Below are positions 1 to 5,092 of a stretch of 5,092 nt of DNA, in pieces. Under the pieces are notes generated by a model. It ran no database searches. It was not told the origin of the DNA and worked only from the letters and a program-made list of their open reading frames with translations. Positions within the stretch are counted from its first letter, which is position 1. Every line of letters begins with the position of its first letter. Source of the stretch: Candidatus Omnitrophota bacterium (GTDB lineage: Bacteria > Omnitrophota > Gorgyraeia > Gygaellales > Profunditerraquicolaceae); the NCBI GenBank assembly GCA_017995695.1, contig JAGOIJ010000121.1, forward strand, positions 1 to 5,092, given 5' to 3'. A program made the position numbers and the translations under genes.

Positions 1-706
1 ATTTAAGACCGTGCCTTTTAATGATCTTGCGGCGGTCAAGGAAGCGATCACCGAGAAAACCGTTGGTGTTTTGCTTGAGTTGATCCAGGGAGAAGGCGGC
101 GTAAATGTTGCCGATAAGGATTTCGTTGTGGGATTGCGCGCTCTCTGCGATGAAAAGAAATTGCTGCTCATTGTTGATGAGGTGCAGACAGGTGTTGGCA
201 GGACAGGAAGCTATTTTTGCTATCAGCAGTATGGTATCACTCCTGATGTGATGACATTAGCCAAGGCCTTGGGCGGAGGATTGCCTATTGGGGCTATGGT
301 AGTGAAAAAAGAGATTGCTGATATTCTTACGCCAGGAACCCACGCGTCAACCTTTGGCGGAGGGCCGGTTATCTGCAAGGCTGCGATCGCTGTTCTGAAG
401 GCTGTCCAGGATGAAAAGTTACTGCATAATACGCAGGCAATGGGTGCTTATCTGTGTTCAAAATTAGCGCGCCTTAAGGAAACATACAGTTTTATCAAAG
501 AGGTCAGAGGCAAGGGCCTTATGGTAGGAGTGGAGTTAGCTTTCGCCGGCAAAGGCATTGTTGAGGCATGTCTTGCGCAAGGCCTTTTGATTAATTGTAC
601 CCATGATCATGTGTTGCGTCTAATGCCCGCCTTAACCATTACTAAAAAGGATGTCGATCAGGCGATACGTGTGTTAGATGCTGTATGCAAAGGAATAAAG
701 CCATGA
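1..706 (+). CDS. argD: Acetylornithine aminotransferase, 3' part (5' end outside window)
   Basis: PLP-dependent class III aminotransferase that makes N-acetylornithine from N-acetylglutamate 5-semialdehyde with glutamate as amino donor, in the cytoplasm. The reading frame is open to the left edge (first whole codon at base 2), so the GTG at 11 is internal. About 234 residues are visible; the family is about 390-400 long, so roughly 160 N-terminal residues are missing. Visible landmarks, numbered from the first whole codon: QGEGG at about 29-33, DEVQTG at 59-64 (the Asp pairs with the PLP ring nitrogen), LAKALGGG with the Schiff-base lysine at about 88 (bases 263-265), STFGG at about 116-120, and RGKGLMVGVEL near 169-179. 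Two positions differ from the common form: ELIQGEGG rather than EPIQGEGG, and TFGGGP rather than TFGGNP. Its stop overlaps the argF start. Related enzymes (AstC, GabT, LysJ) share the fold; the arg neighbours decide for ArgD. A side role as succinyl-DAP aminotransferase is possible given lysA downstream. Confidence 0.95.
   Translation, partial: FKTVPFNDLAAVKEAITEKTVGVLLELIQGEGGVNVADKDFVVGLRALCDEKKLLLIVDEVQTGVGRTGSYFCYQQYGITPDVMTLAKALGGGLPIGAMVVKKEIADILTPGTHASTFGGGPVICKAAIAVLKAVQDEKLLHNTQAMGAYLCSKLARLKETYSFIKEVRGKGLMVGVELAFAGKGIVEACLAQGLLINCTHDHVLRLMPALTITKKDVDQAIRVLDAVCKGIKP
689..694 (+). promoter_or_regulatory. Shine-Dalgarno site of argF
   Basis: AAAGGA lies 8 nt before the ATG at 703, inside the last codons of argD. 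It favours ATG 703 over the in-frame ATG at 685, which has no purine-rich site before it and would add six residues not expected in the family. The ATGA overlap suggests translational coupling to argD. Confidence 0.75.
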
Positions 707-1617
707 AGAAAGATTTACTTTCTATAAAAAACTTAACATCGGCAGACATCGCTGCGTTGTTTAAGCAAACCGATAGTTTAAAGAAGCGTAAAGATGCGTT
801 CAGTCGCACGTTGACAGGCAAGACTCTCGGTTTGATTTTTCAGAAGCCCTCAAATCGCACGCGGGTTTCTTTTGAGGTGGGCATGTATCAGCTGGGAGGG
901 AATTCTTTGTATCTTGCTCCTCATGAGATTAACCTGGGCGTGCGCGAATCAATTGCTGATGTGGCGAAGACTTTATCGCGCTATATAGACGCTATTGTGT
1001 TGAGGACCTTTGAGCACAAAAATGTGATCGAAATGGCGCGGCACGCAACTGTGCCGGTTATTAATGGGCTGTCTGATTTTTCTCATCCCTGTCAGGCCTT
1101 GGCTGATATTTACACCATGCAGGAAAAGTTCAAGAAAATAAAAGGATTAACCTTGGCGTATGTGGGGGATGGTAATAATGTGTGCAATTCGCTGCTGTTG
1201 ACGTGCGCTAAAACAGGCGTGCATATGAGGGTAGGAGCTCCAAAGGGATTCACTCCGGATGTCGAGGTGGTTAAGCAGGCAGCTTTAGAAGCAAAACACA
1301 ATAGCTGCACGAGCTATATCACTCATGATCCTGGTGAAGCTGTTAAGGGCGCTGATGTGGTGTACACTGATGTCTGGACAAGTATGGGCCAGGAAAAAGA
1401 GGCGCAAGAGCGCAAAACAATCTTTAAAGATTTTCAGATTAATGCGGCATTGATGGCGAAGGCAAAGAAAAATGCACTAGTCATGCATTGTTTGCCTGCT
1501 CATAGGGGTGAGGAAATTACTGATGAGGTGATTGATGGTAAGCATTCTATTGTTTTTGATCAGGCAGAAAATAGGATGCATGTGCAAAAGGCTATCTTAA
1601 TCAAATTATTGAAATAG
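703..1617 (+). CDS. argF: Ornithine carbamoyltransferase
   Basis: Transfers the carbamoyl group of carbamoyl phosphate to ornithine, giving citrulline and phosphate; cytoplasmic, normally a trimer. The 304 residues match the usual length (about 300-335). The carbamoyl-phosphate domain has SNRTR at 50-54 followed by VSFEVG, and HPCQALAD at 128-135. The ornithine domain has a GDGNNVCNS stretch at 155-163, DVWTSMG at 223-229 (the SMG loop that contacts ornithine) and HCLPAHRG at 262-269 with the catalytic Cys264. The SMG and HCLP motifs argue for a true OTCase rather than aspartate or acetylornithine carbamoyltransferase. The usual phosphate loop is STRTR; Asn at the second position is a variation, but the Ser and both Arg are kept. 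The start at 703 overlaps the argD stop by 4 bp (ATGA) and is supported by a Shine-Dalgarno site. An in-frame ATG at 685 is less likely. Confidence 0.97.
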   Translation: MKKDLLSIKNLTSADIAALFKQTDSLKKRKDAFSRTLTGKTLGLIFQKPSNRTRVSFEVGMYQLGGNSLYLAPHEINLGVRESIADVAKTLSRYIDAIVLRTFEHKNVIEMARHATVPVINGLSDFSHPCQALADIYTMQEKFKKIKGLTLAYVGDGNNVCNSLLLTCAKTGVHMRVGAPKGFTPDVEVVKQAALEAKHNSCTSYITHDPGEAVKGADVVYTDVWTSMGQEKEAQERKTIFKDFQINAALMAKAKKNALVMHCLPAHRGEEITDEVIDGKHSIVFDQAENRMHVQKAILIKLLK

Positions 1618-1633
1618 GACGAAACAAGATTAT

Positions 1634-1640
1634 AGAGGAG
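1634..1640 (+). promoter_or_regulatory. Shine-Dalgarno site of argG
   Basis: AGAGGAG sits 9 nt before the ATG at 1650 within the 32-bp argF-argG gap. It is one of the best-matched ribosome binding sites in the window, so argG can be translated without coupling to argF. The gap shows no convincing promoter and no hairpin. Confidence 0.8.
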
Positions 1641-1649
1641 AATGTAATA

Positions 1650-2831
1650 ATGAAGAAAGTAGTTCTTGCATATTCCGGCGGCCTTGATACTTCTTGTATT
1701 GTGAAATGGCTTAAAGAGCGGGGGAGCGAGGTTATTTGTTTTGTTGCCGATTTAGGGCAGGGGTTAGGGCAGGGAGAAAGTTTTGAAGCAATAGAAGAGC
1801 GGGCTCTGGCTGCAGGAGCCAGTAAGGTGTACGTGAAGGATCTGCAGGATGAATTTGTTAAAGATTTTGTGTTGCCGGCGCTGAAGGCCAATGCGGTCTA
1901 TGAAGGTAAGTATGTTCTCGCTACAGCCTTGGGTAGACCCTTGATTGCCAAGTATCTGGTGCAGGTTGCGCATAAAGAAAAGGCAGATGCTGTTGGGCAT
2001 GGTTGCACCGGCAAAGGAAATGATCAGGTGCGTTTTGAAGTCACCGTTGGCATCTTGGATCCCAAGCTAAAAATTATCGCACCGGTGCGAGAATGGGAAT
2101 TTAAGTCGCGGGAAGAAGAAATTGAATACGCAAAGGCGCACAATATTCCGATTGATGTGACCAAGAAAAAGCCATACAGCATTGATCGCAATATTTGGGG
2201 TATTAGCATTGAGGCCGGGGTTTTGGAGGATTTGGCGCAGGAGCCGCCTGAAGATGCGTATTTGATTACTAAAAGCCCTAGCGGCAGCTCGACCTATCCG
2301 AAGTATGTTGAGATTCAATTTGAGCAAGGGGTTCCTAAAAGAATAGATGGAAAGAGCTATAAGCTTAAAGACCTTATTGAGTATTTGAATGAGGTTGGGG
2401 GTAATTTTGGTGTCGGGAGGGCGGATTTAGTCGAAAACCGATTAGTCGGTATCAAATCGCGAGAAATTTATGAAGCGCCTGCTGCGACTATCCTGCATGC
2501 CGCGCATAGAGAGCTTGAGGCAGTGGTGTTGGATAGAGAGCTTGCGCATTTTAAAGAGATGGTGTCTTTGAAATACGCGGAACTTGTCTATTATGGGCTT
2601 TGGTATTCACCGCTGAAGGCTGCTTTGGATAGTTTTGTAGAAACAACACAGCAGCATGTTACCGGCACAATTCGTTTAAAATTATTTAAGGGAAACTGTG
2701 TATGCGTCGGCCGGGCGTCTCCTTACTCGCTTTACAAAAAAGAGTTGAGCACGTATGGGAAGGAAGACACGTTTGACCAAAAGCTTGCTGATGGGTTTAT
2801 AAAGATTTGGGGGATGCCCTATAAAAAATAG
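1650..2831 (+). CDS. argG: Argininosuccinate synthase
   Basis: Condenses citrulline and aspartate into argininosuccinate, cleaving ATP to AMP and pyrophosphate; cytoplasmic, usually a tetramer. At 393 residues it has the normal length of the roughly 400-residue bacterial form. The N-type ATP pyrophosphatase P-loop is AYSGGLDTS at 7-15. Then come YEGKYVLATALGRPLIAK at 84-101, GCTGKGNDQVRFE at 118-130 (aspartate and citrulline binding), YSIDRNIWGISIEAG at 176-190, and GRADLVENRLVGIKSREIYE at 256-275. All the main signature residues are present, so the enzyme should be active. The oddity is at 35-42, where the family's single GQG after the second strand is doubled to LGQGLGQG by a 12-bp tandem duplication, giving four extra residues near the nucleotide site. 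The start has a strong Shine-Dalgarno site, and the P-loop sits at the expected distance from it. Confidence 0.98.
   Translation: MKKVVLAYSGGLDTSCIVKWLKERGSEVICFVADLGQGLGQGESFEAIEERALAAGASKVYVKDLQDEFVKDFVLPALKANAVYEGKYVLATALGRPLIAKYLVQVAHKEKADAVGHGCTGKGNDQVRFEVTVGILDPKLKIIAPVREWEFKSREEEIEYAKAHNIPIDVTKKKPYSIDRNIWGISIEAGVLEDLAQEPPEDAYLITKSPSGSSTYPKYVEIQFEQGVPKRIDGKSYKLKDLIEYLNEVGGNFGVGRADLVENRLVGIKSREIYEAPAATILHAAHRELEAVVLDRELAHFKEMVSLKYAELVYYGLWYSPLKAALDSFVETTQQHVTGTIRLKLFKGNCVCVGRASPYSLYKKELSTYGKEDTFDQKLADGFIKIWGMPYKK
1752..1775 (+). repeat. 12-bp tandem duplication inside argG
   Basis: Two adjacent copies of TTAGGGCAGGG(G/A) lie at 1752-1763 and 1764-1775 and match at 11 of 12 bases. The unit starts on a codon boundary and encodes Leu-Gly-Gln-Gly, so residues 35-38 are repeated as 39-42 without disturbing the frame. 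Known ArgG proteins have a single D-x-G-Q-(G) here, so one copy looks like an insertion. The near-identity at DNA level fits a fairly recent slippage event or a repeat that is still unstable. Confidence 0.85.
1755..1774 (+). other. Candidate G-quadruplex motif in the argG coding strand
   Basis: The coding strand reads GGG-CA-GGGG-TTA-GGG-CA-GGG: four runs of at least three guanines with loops of 2, 3 and 2 bases (the second loop excludes the spare G). This satisfies the usual G3+N1-7 pattern and would also be present in the mRNA, about 105 nt after the argG start. It arises from the 12-bp duplication, since a single copy has only two G-runs. Folding and any effect on expression are inference. 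Confidence 0.6.
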
Positions 2832-2862
2832 TATTCAGTATTGTGTAGTGAGTATTGAGTAG
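2831..2862 (+). repeat. Degenerate 7-bp tandem repeat, consensus GTATTGA
   Basis: Read in sevens from the last base of the argG stop codon, the DNA is GTATTCA, GTATTGT, GTAGTGA, GTATTGA, then a partial GTAG. The first three units each differ from the consensus at one base and the fourth is exact. The array occupies most of the 48-bp argG-argH gap and ends a few bases before the argH ribosome binding site. Heptanucleotide tandem repeats between genes are known in cyanobacteria; this unit is different and I cannot assign it to a named family. No hairpin or terminator is formed. Confidence 0.65.
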
Positions 2863-2868
2863 AATAAT

Positions 2869-2875
2869 GGAGAGG
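2869..2875 (+). promoter_or_regulatory. Shine-Dalgarno site of argH
   Basis: GGAGAGG lies just before the ATG at 2880; its GGAG core is 7 nt from the start. An ATG at 2867 overlaps this site but is out of frame with argH, so 2880 is the start. Confidence 0.75.
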
Positions 2876-2879
2876 CAAC

Positions 2880-4259
2880 ATGGCGAAGAAATTGTGGGGA
2901 ACCAGATTCGGGAAAAAGACGCACGCTCTGACCGATGCCTTTACCTCAAGCATCGCTTTTGATAAGCGGCTGGCGCTTTACGATATTATCGGCAGCATTG
3001 CGCACGCTAACATGCTGGGTAAGCAGCGCATTATCCCGGTTTCCGAAGCTAAACTTTTAGTGCGGGGATTACGACAGCTCTTAAATGAGGTAAAACAAGG
3101 AAAATTTAAGTTTGACCTGCAAGCCGAGGATATCCATTCCAATATCCAAGAGGCCTTAGAGAAAAAAGTAGGCGCCGTTGCGCACAAGCTTCATACTGCG
3201 CGCTCGCGTAACGACCAGATCGCCTTAGATATAAGGATGTATAGTAAGGATGAAATTGATGCGTTGCATGAACTGCTGACGCAATTACAAAAGGCAATCT
3301 TAAAGTTAGCCCAGGCGAATATCCAGGTTATCATCCCGGGGTACACGCATTTACAAAAGGCGCAATGTGTATTGCTGGCGCATCATCTTTTGGCGTACAT
3401 CGAAAGCTTAGAGCGGGATAAAGCGCGACTGCAGGACGCAAAACTTAGAACCGACGCTATGCCGTTAGGAAGTTGCGCGCTTTCCGGCACAGGGCTTGCT
3501 ATTGACCGCAAGGCAGTGCAGAAAGAACTCAAATTTAAAACCCTCACCGCTAACAGTATTGATAGCGTTAGCGACCGGGATTTTATTATTGAACTGTTAG
3601 CGGGATTGTCTATTGCTGCGGTGCATCTATCGCGTATGGCCGAGGATCTGATTCTGTGGTCAACTAAAGAATTTCATTTTATCGACATTGATTTTTCATT
3701 TTGCACGGGTTCAAGCATTATGCCGCACAAAAAGAATCCTGATGTCTTAGAGTTGATCCGTGGATCAGTGGGCAAGATCCAGGGTGATCTTTCTAACATG
3801 CTGGTGTTGATGAAGGGCTTGCCGCTTTCTTATAATCGGGATATGCAGTTAGATAAGCCTCCGCTTTTTGACGCGATTGATACAACCAAGAATATCCTTG
3901 AGATATTTGTGGCCTTGTTTGAGAATATCGTGATAGAAAAGCAAGCGATCGCTGCGCGCGTTACCGATGAATCTTTGTTTTCGGTGGATATCGTCGAGTA
4001 TCTGATTAAAAGGGGCGTTTCGTATCGGCAGGCGCACGATATTGTCGGCACCATGGTCAGGGATTGTCTAGATCAGGGCATTGCTATCAGTAGTTTAAGT
4101 AGCGCCGAGCTTAAAAAATATTCCCCTCACCTGAAACCCGATGTTAAGAAGATTTTAAACGCTTGGGCTTCGGTTAGCCTTAAGACATCGTTTGGAGGGA
4201 CAAGTCCTAAGCTTGTGCAAAGACAACTTGGAGTATGGAGGGCAAGACTCAATGCATGA
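2880..4259 (+). CDS. argH: Argininosuccinate lyase
   Basis: Cleaves argininosuccinate to arginine and fumarate, the final step of arginine synthesis; a cytoplasmic homotetramer of the fumarase/aspartase superfamily whose active sites are built from three subunits. The 459 residues match the usual 450-470. Landmarks: KLWGTRF at 4-10, the typical N-terminus; EDIHSNIQ at 83-90; HTARSRNDQ at 105-113; GYTHLQKAQ at 154-162 with the conserved Thr-His pair; the superfamily signature GSSIMPHKKNPD at 277-288 with the catalytic serine loop; and YNRDMQLDKPPLFD at 318-331. Two signature positions differ from the commonest form: MPHKKN for MPQKKN, and QLDK for QEDK. The His form of the loop is also found in some other bacterial lineages, as I recall in Bacteroidetes, so activity is not in doubt. 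The start is set by a nearby Shine-Dalgarno site and the expected N-terminus. The end overlaps lysA by 8 bp. Confidence 0.97.
   Translation: MAKKLWGTRFGKKTHALTDAFTSSIAFDKRLALYDIIGSIAHANMLGKQRIIPVSEAKLLVRGLRQLLNEVKQGKFKFDLQAEDIHSNIQEALEKKVGAVAHKLHTARSRNDQIALDIRMYSKDEIDALHELLTQLQKAILKLAQANIQVIIPGYTHLQKAQCVLLAHHLLAYIESLERDKARLQDAKLRTDAMPLGSCALSGTGLAIDRKAVQKELKFKTLTANSIDSVSDRDFIIELLAGLSIAAVHLSRMAEDLILWSTKEFHFIDIDFSFCTGSSIMPHKKNPDVLELIRGSVGKIQGDLSNMLVLMKGLPLSYNRDMQLDKPPLFDAIDTTKNILEIFVALFENIVIEKQAIAARVTDESLFSVDIVEYLIKRGVSYRQAHDIVGTMVRDCLDQGIAISSLSSAELKKYSPHLKPDVKKILNAWASVSLKTSFGGTSPKLVQRQLGVWRARLNA
4237..4242 (+). promoter_or_regulatory. Shine-Dalgarno site of lysA
   Basis: GGAGGG lies 9 nt before the ATG at 4252, inside the end of argH. 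It supports 4252 over the ATG at 4256, which is in another frame and meets a stop (TAA at 4298-4300) after 14 codons. Confidence 0.8.
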
Positions 4260-5092
4260 ATTTAAGTTCGTCAATAATCGATTGTATTGCGAGGGCGTAA
4301 GCGTTGAAGATTTGGCGAAACGTTTCGGTACTCCTTTGTATGTCTATAGCTATCATACCCTCATCGATCATTTTATGAAACTCAAGCAGGCGTTTAGCGC
4401 CCTCGATGCTGTGATTTGTTATTCTGTAAAAGCAAATTCAAATCTTGCGCTGTTAAAGGCGCTTGTCGATAAGGGGGCAGGGCTGGATGTTGTTTCCGGC
4501 GGTGAACTATTTCGCGCCCTCAAAGTTGGATGTCCTCCCGAAAAAATTGTTTATGCCTCGGTTGGCAAAACCGACGCAGAGATAGAAGAGGCGATCAAGA
4601 GGAGAATTTTGTTCTTTAATGTTGAATCTTTGCCTGAATTAGAGAATTTAAATCGTATCGCTGGGCGCTTAGGAAAGGATGTGAGGGTTGCCTTGCGTAT
4701 CAATCCTGACGTTGAGGCAAAAACCCATAAGTTTATTACTACGGGAAAGATTACCAACAAATTCGGCATTGATCTTGAGAACGCGTATAAAATCTTACTT
4801 ATGCGCCATCGGTTCAACCGTTTAAGCATCTGCGGGTTGCATATGCATATCGGTTCGCAGATTACCGAAAGTGACCCGTTTGTGGCAGCAATCAAAAAAC
4901 TCACTGATTTTATCGCTAAACTTCGCGCAAAAGGGATGATCCTGGAATATCTTAATATTGGCGGCGGATTGGGTATTATCTATAACCACGAGACGCCTCA
5001 AACTGCGCAGAAATACGCTGAAAAGATTATCCCCATGCTTAAGAAAACAGGGCTTAAGATATTATTGGAGCCGGGCCGCTTTATCGTCGGCA
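4252..5092 (+). CDS. lysA: Diaminopimelate decarboxylase, N-terminal part (3' end outside window)
   Basis: PLP enzyme that decarboxylates meso-diaminopimelate at its D-centre to give L-lysine, the last step of the DAP pathway; a fold III (alanine racemase-like) barrel, cytoplasmic dimer. The frame is open from 4252 to the right edge, giving 280 whole codons; full-length proteins are about 410-430, so roughly one third is missing. Visible landmarks: FGTPLYVYS at 25-33; YSVKAN at 57-62 with the PLP lysine at 60; VSGGEL at 81-86; RINPDV at 149-154; HKFITTGKITNKFG at 160-172 or so; GLHMHIGSQ at 195-203 (its second His, 199, stacks on PLP); NIGGGLGI at 235-242, a phosphate-binding glycine loop; and EPGR at 273-276. 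The C-terminal CESxD motif, which supplies the catalytic Cys, lies beyond the edge and cannot be checked. Ornithine/arginine decarboxylases of the same fold are alternatives, but TGxxxxKFG, GLHMHIGSQ and the context fit LysA. It overlaps argH by 8 bp, so it is probably co-transcribed and translationally coupled; dap genes may follow. Confidence 0.95.
   Translation, partial: MHEFKFVNNRLYCEGVSVEDLAKRFGTPLYVYSYHTLIDHFMKLKQAFSALDAVICYSVKANSNLALLKALVDKGAGLDVVSGGELFRALKVGCPPEKIVYASVGKTDAEIEEAIKRRILFFNVESLPELENLNRIAGRLGKDVRVALRINPDVEAKTHKFITTGKITNKFGIDLENAYKILLMRHRFNRLSICGLHMHIGSQITESDPFVAAIKKLTDFIAKLRAKGMILEYLNIGGGLGIIYNHETPQTAQKYAEKIIPMLKKTGLKILLEPGRFIVG

Noticed and set aside
11..13. GTG as a possible start of the first gene
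   Set aside because: The frame is open to the left edge and the protein lacks about 160 N-terminal residues of ArgD, so this is an internal Val codon.
685..702. Upstream in-frame ATG that would add six residues to ArgF
   Set aside because: It lacks a Shine-Dalgarno site, would overlap argD by 22 bp, and ATG 703 has AAAGGA at good spacing plus the classic ATGA overlap.
1618..1649. Possible internal promoter in the argF-argG gap
   Set aside because: Only 32 bp are available, with no convincing -35/-10 pair; the visible signal is the ribosome binding site.
1601..1891. 96-codon minus-strand open frame over the argF/argG junction
   Set aside because: It lies antisense to the start of argG, has no recognisable motif, and its composition is explained by the sense codons.
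2832..2866. TATTC...GAATA inverted repeat in the argG-argH gap as a terminator
   Set aside because: It has only five AT-rich pairs with a 25-base loop and no following T-run, so it is not a credible terminator.
4256..4300. ATG in an ATGA overlap with the argH stop
   Set aside because: This frame stops after 14 codons; ATG 4252 opens the frame that carries all LysA motifs.
4551..4904. 117-codon open frame on the minus strand inside lysA
   Set aside because: It is antisense to a clearly conserved protein, shows no recognisable domain, and is a shadow of the coding frame.

Overview
This window is one tightly packed stretch of plus-strand biosynthetic genes. It holds the last four enzymes of the arginine pathway followed by the last enzyme of the lysine pathway: argD (left end cut off), argF, argG, argH and lysA (right end cut off). 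Nearly every base is coding. The junctions are a 4-bp overlap (argD/argF), a 32-bp gap (argF/argG), a 48-bp gap (argG/argH) and an 8-bp overlap (argH/lysA). I see no terminator, clear promoter, RNA gene, mobile element or CRISPR array. The simplest reading is a single operon that extends past both edges.

The genes work together. ArgD transaminates N-acetylglutamate semialdehyde to N-acetylornithine, and another enzyme outside the window must deacetylate it. ArgF carbamoylates ornithine to citrulline, ArgG joins citrulline to aspartate at the cost of ATP, and ArgH splits argininosuccinate into arginine and fumarate. LysA decarboxylates meso-diaminopimelate to lysine. ArgD enzymes in some bacteria also serve as the DAP-pathway aminotransferase, so the arginine-lysine linkage may be functional as well as positional.

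The organism is a bacterium with middling GC content and clear AGGAG-type Shine-Dalgarno sites. The order argD-argF-argG-argH-lysA is familiar from Geobacter-like Deltaproteobacteria and, as far as I recall, from candidate phyla such as Omnitrophota. The protein variants (ArgH MPHKKNPD, ArgF SNRTR) suggest a less-studied lineage, but phylum placement is only a guess.

The enzymes are ordinary and I do not see an undescribed system. The unusual points are at small scale. A codon-exact 12-bp tandem duplication near the start of argG adds four residues (LGQG twice) beside the ATP site, and in doing so creates a compact four-tract G-quadruplex motif on the coding strand. A degenerate 7-bp tandem repeat (consensus GTATTGA) starts at the last base of the argG stop codon and fills most of the argG-argH gap.
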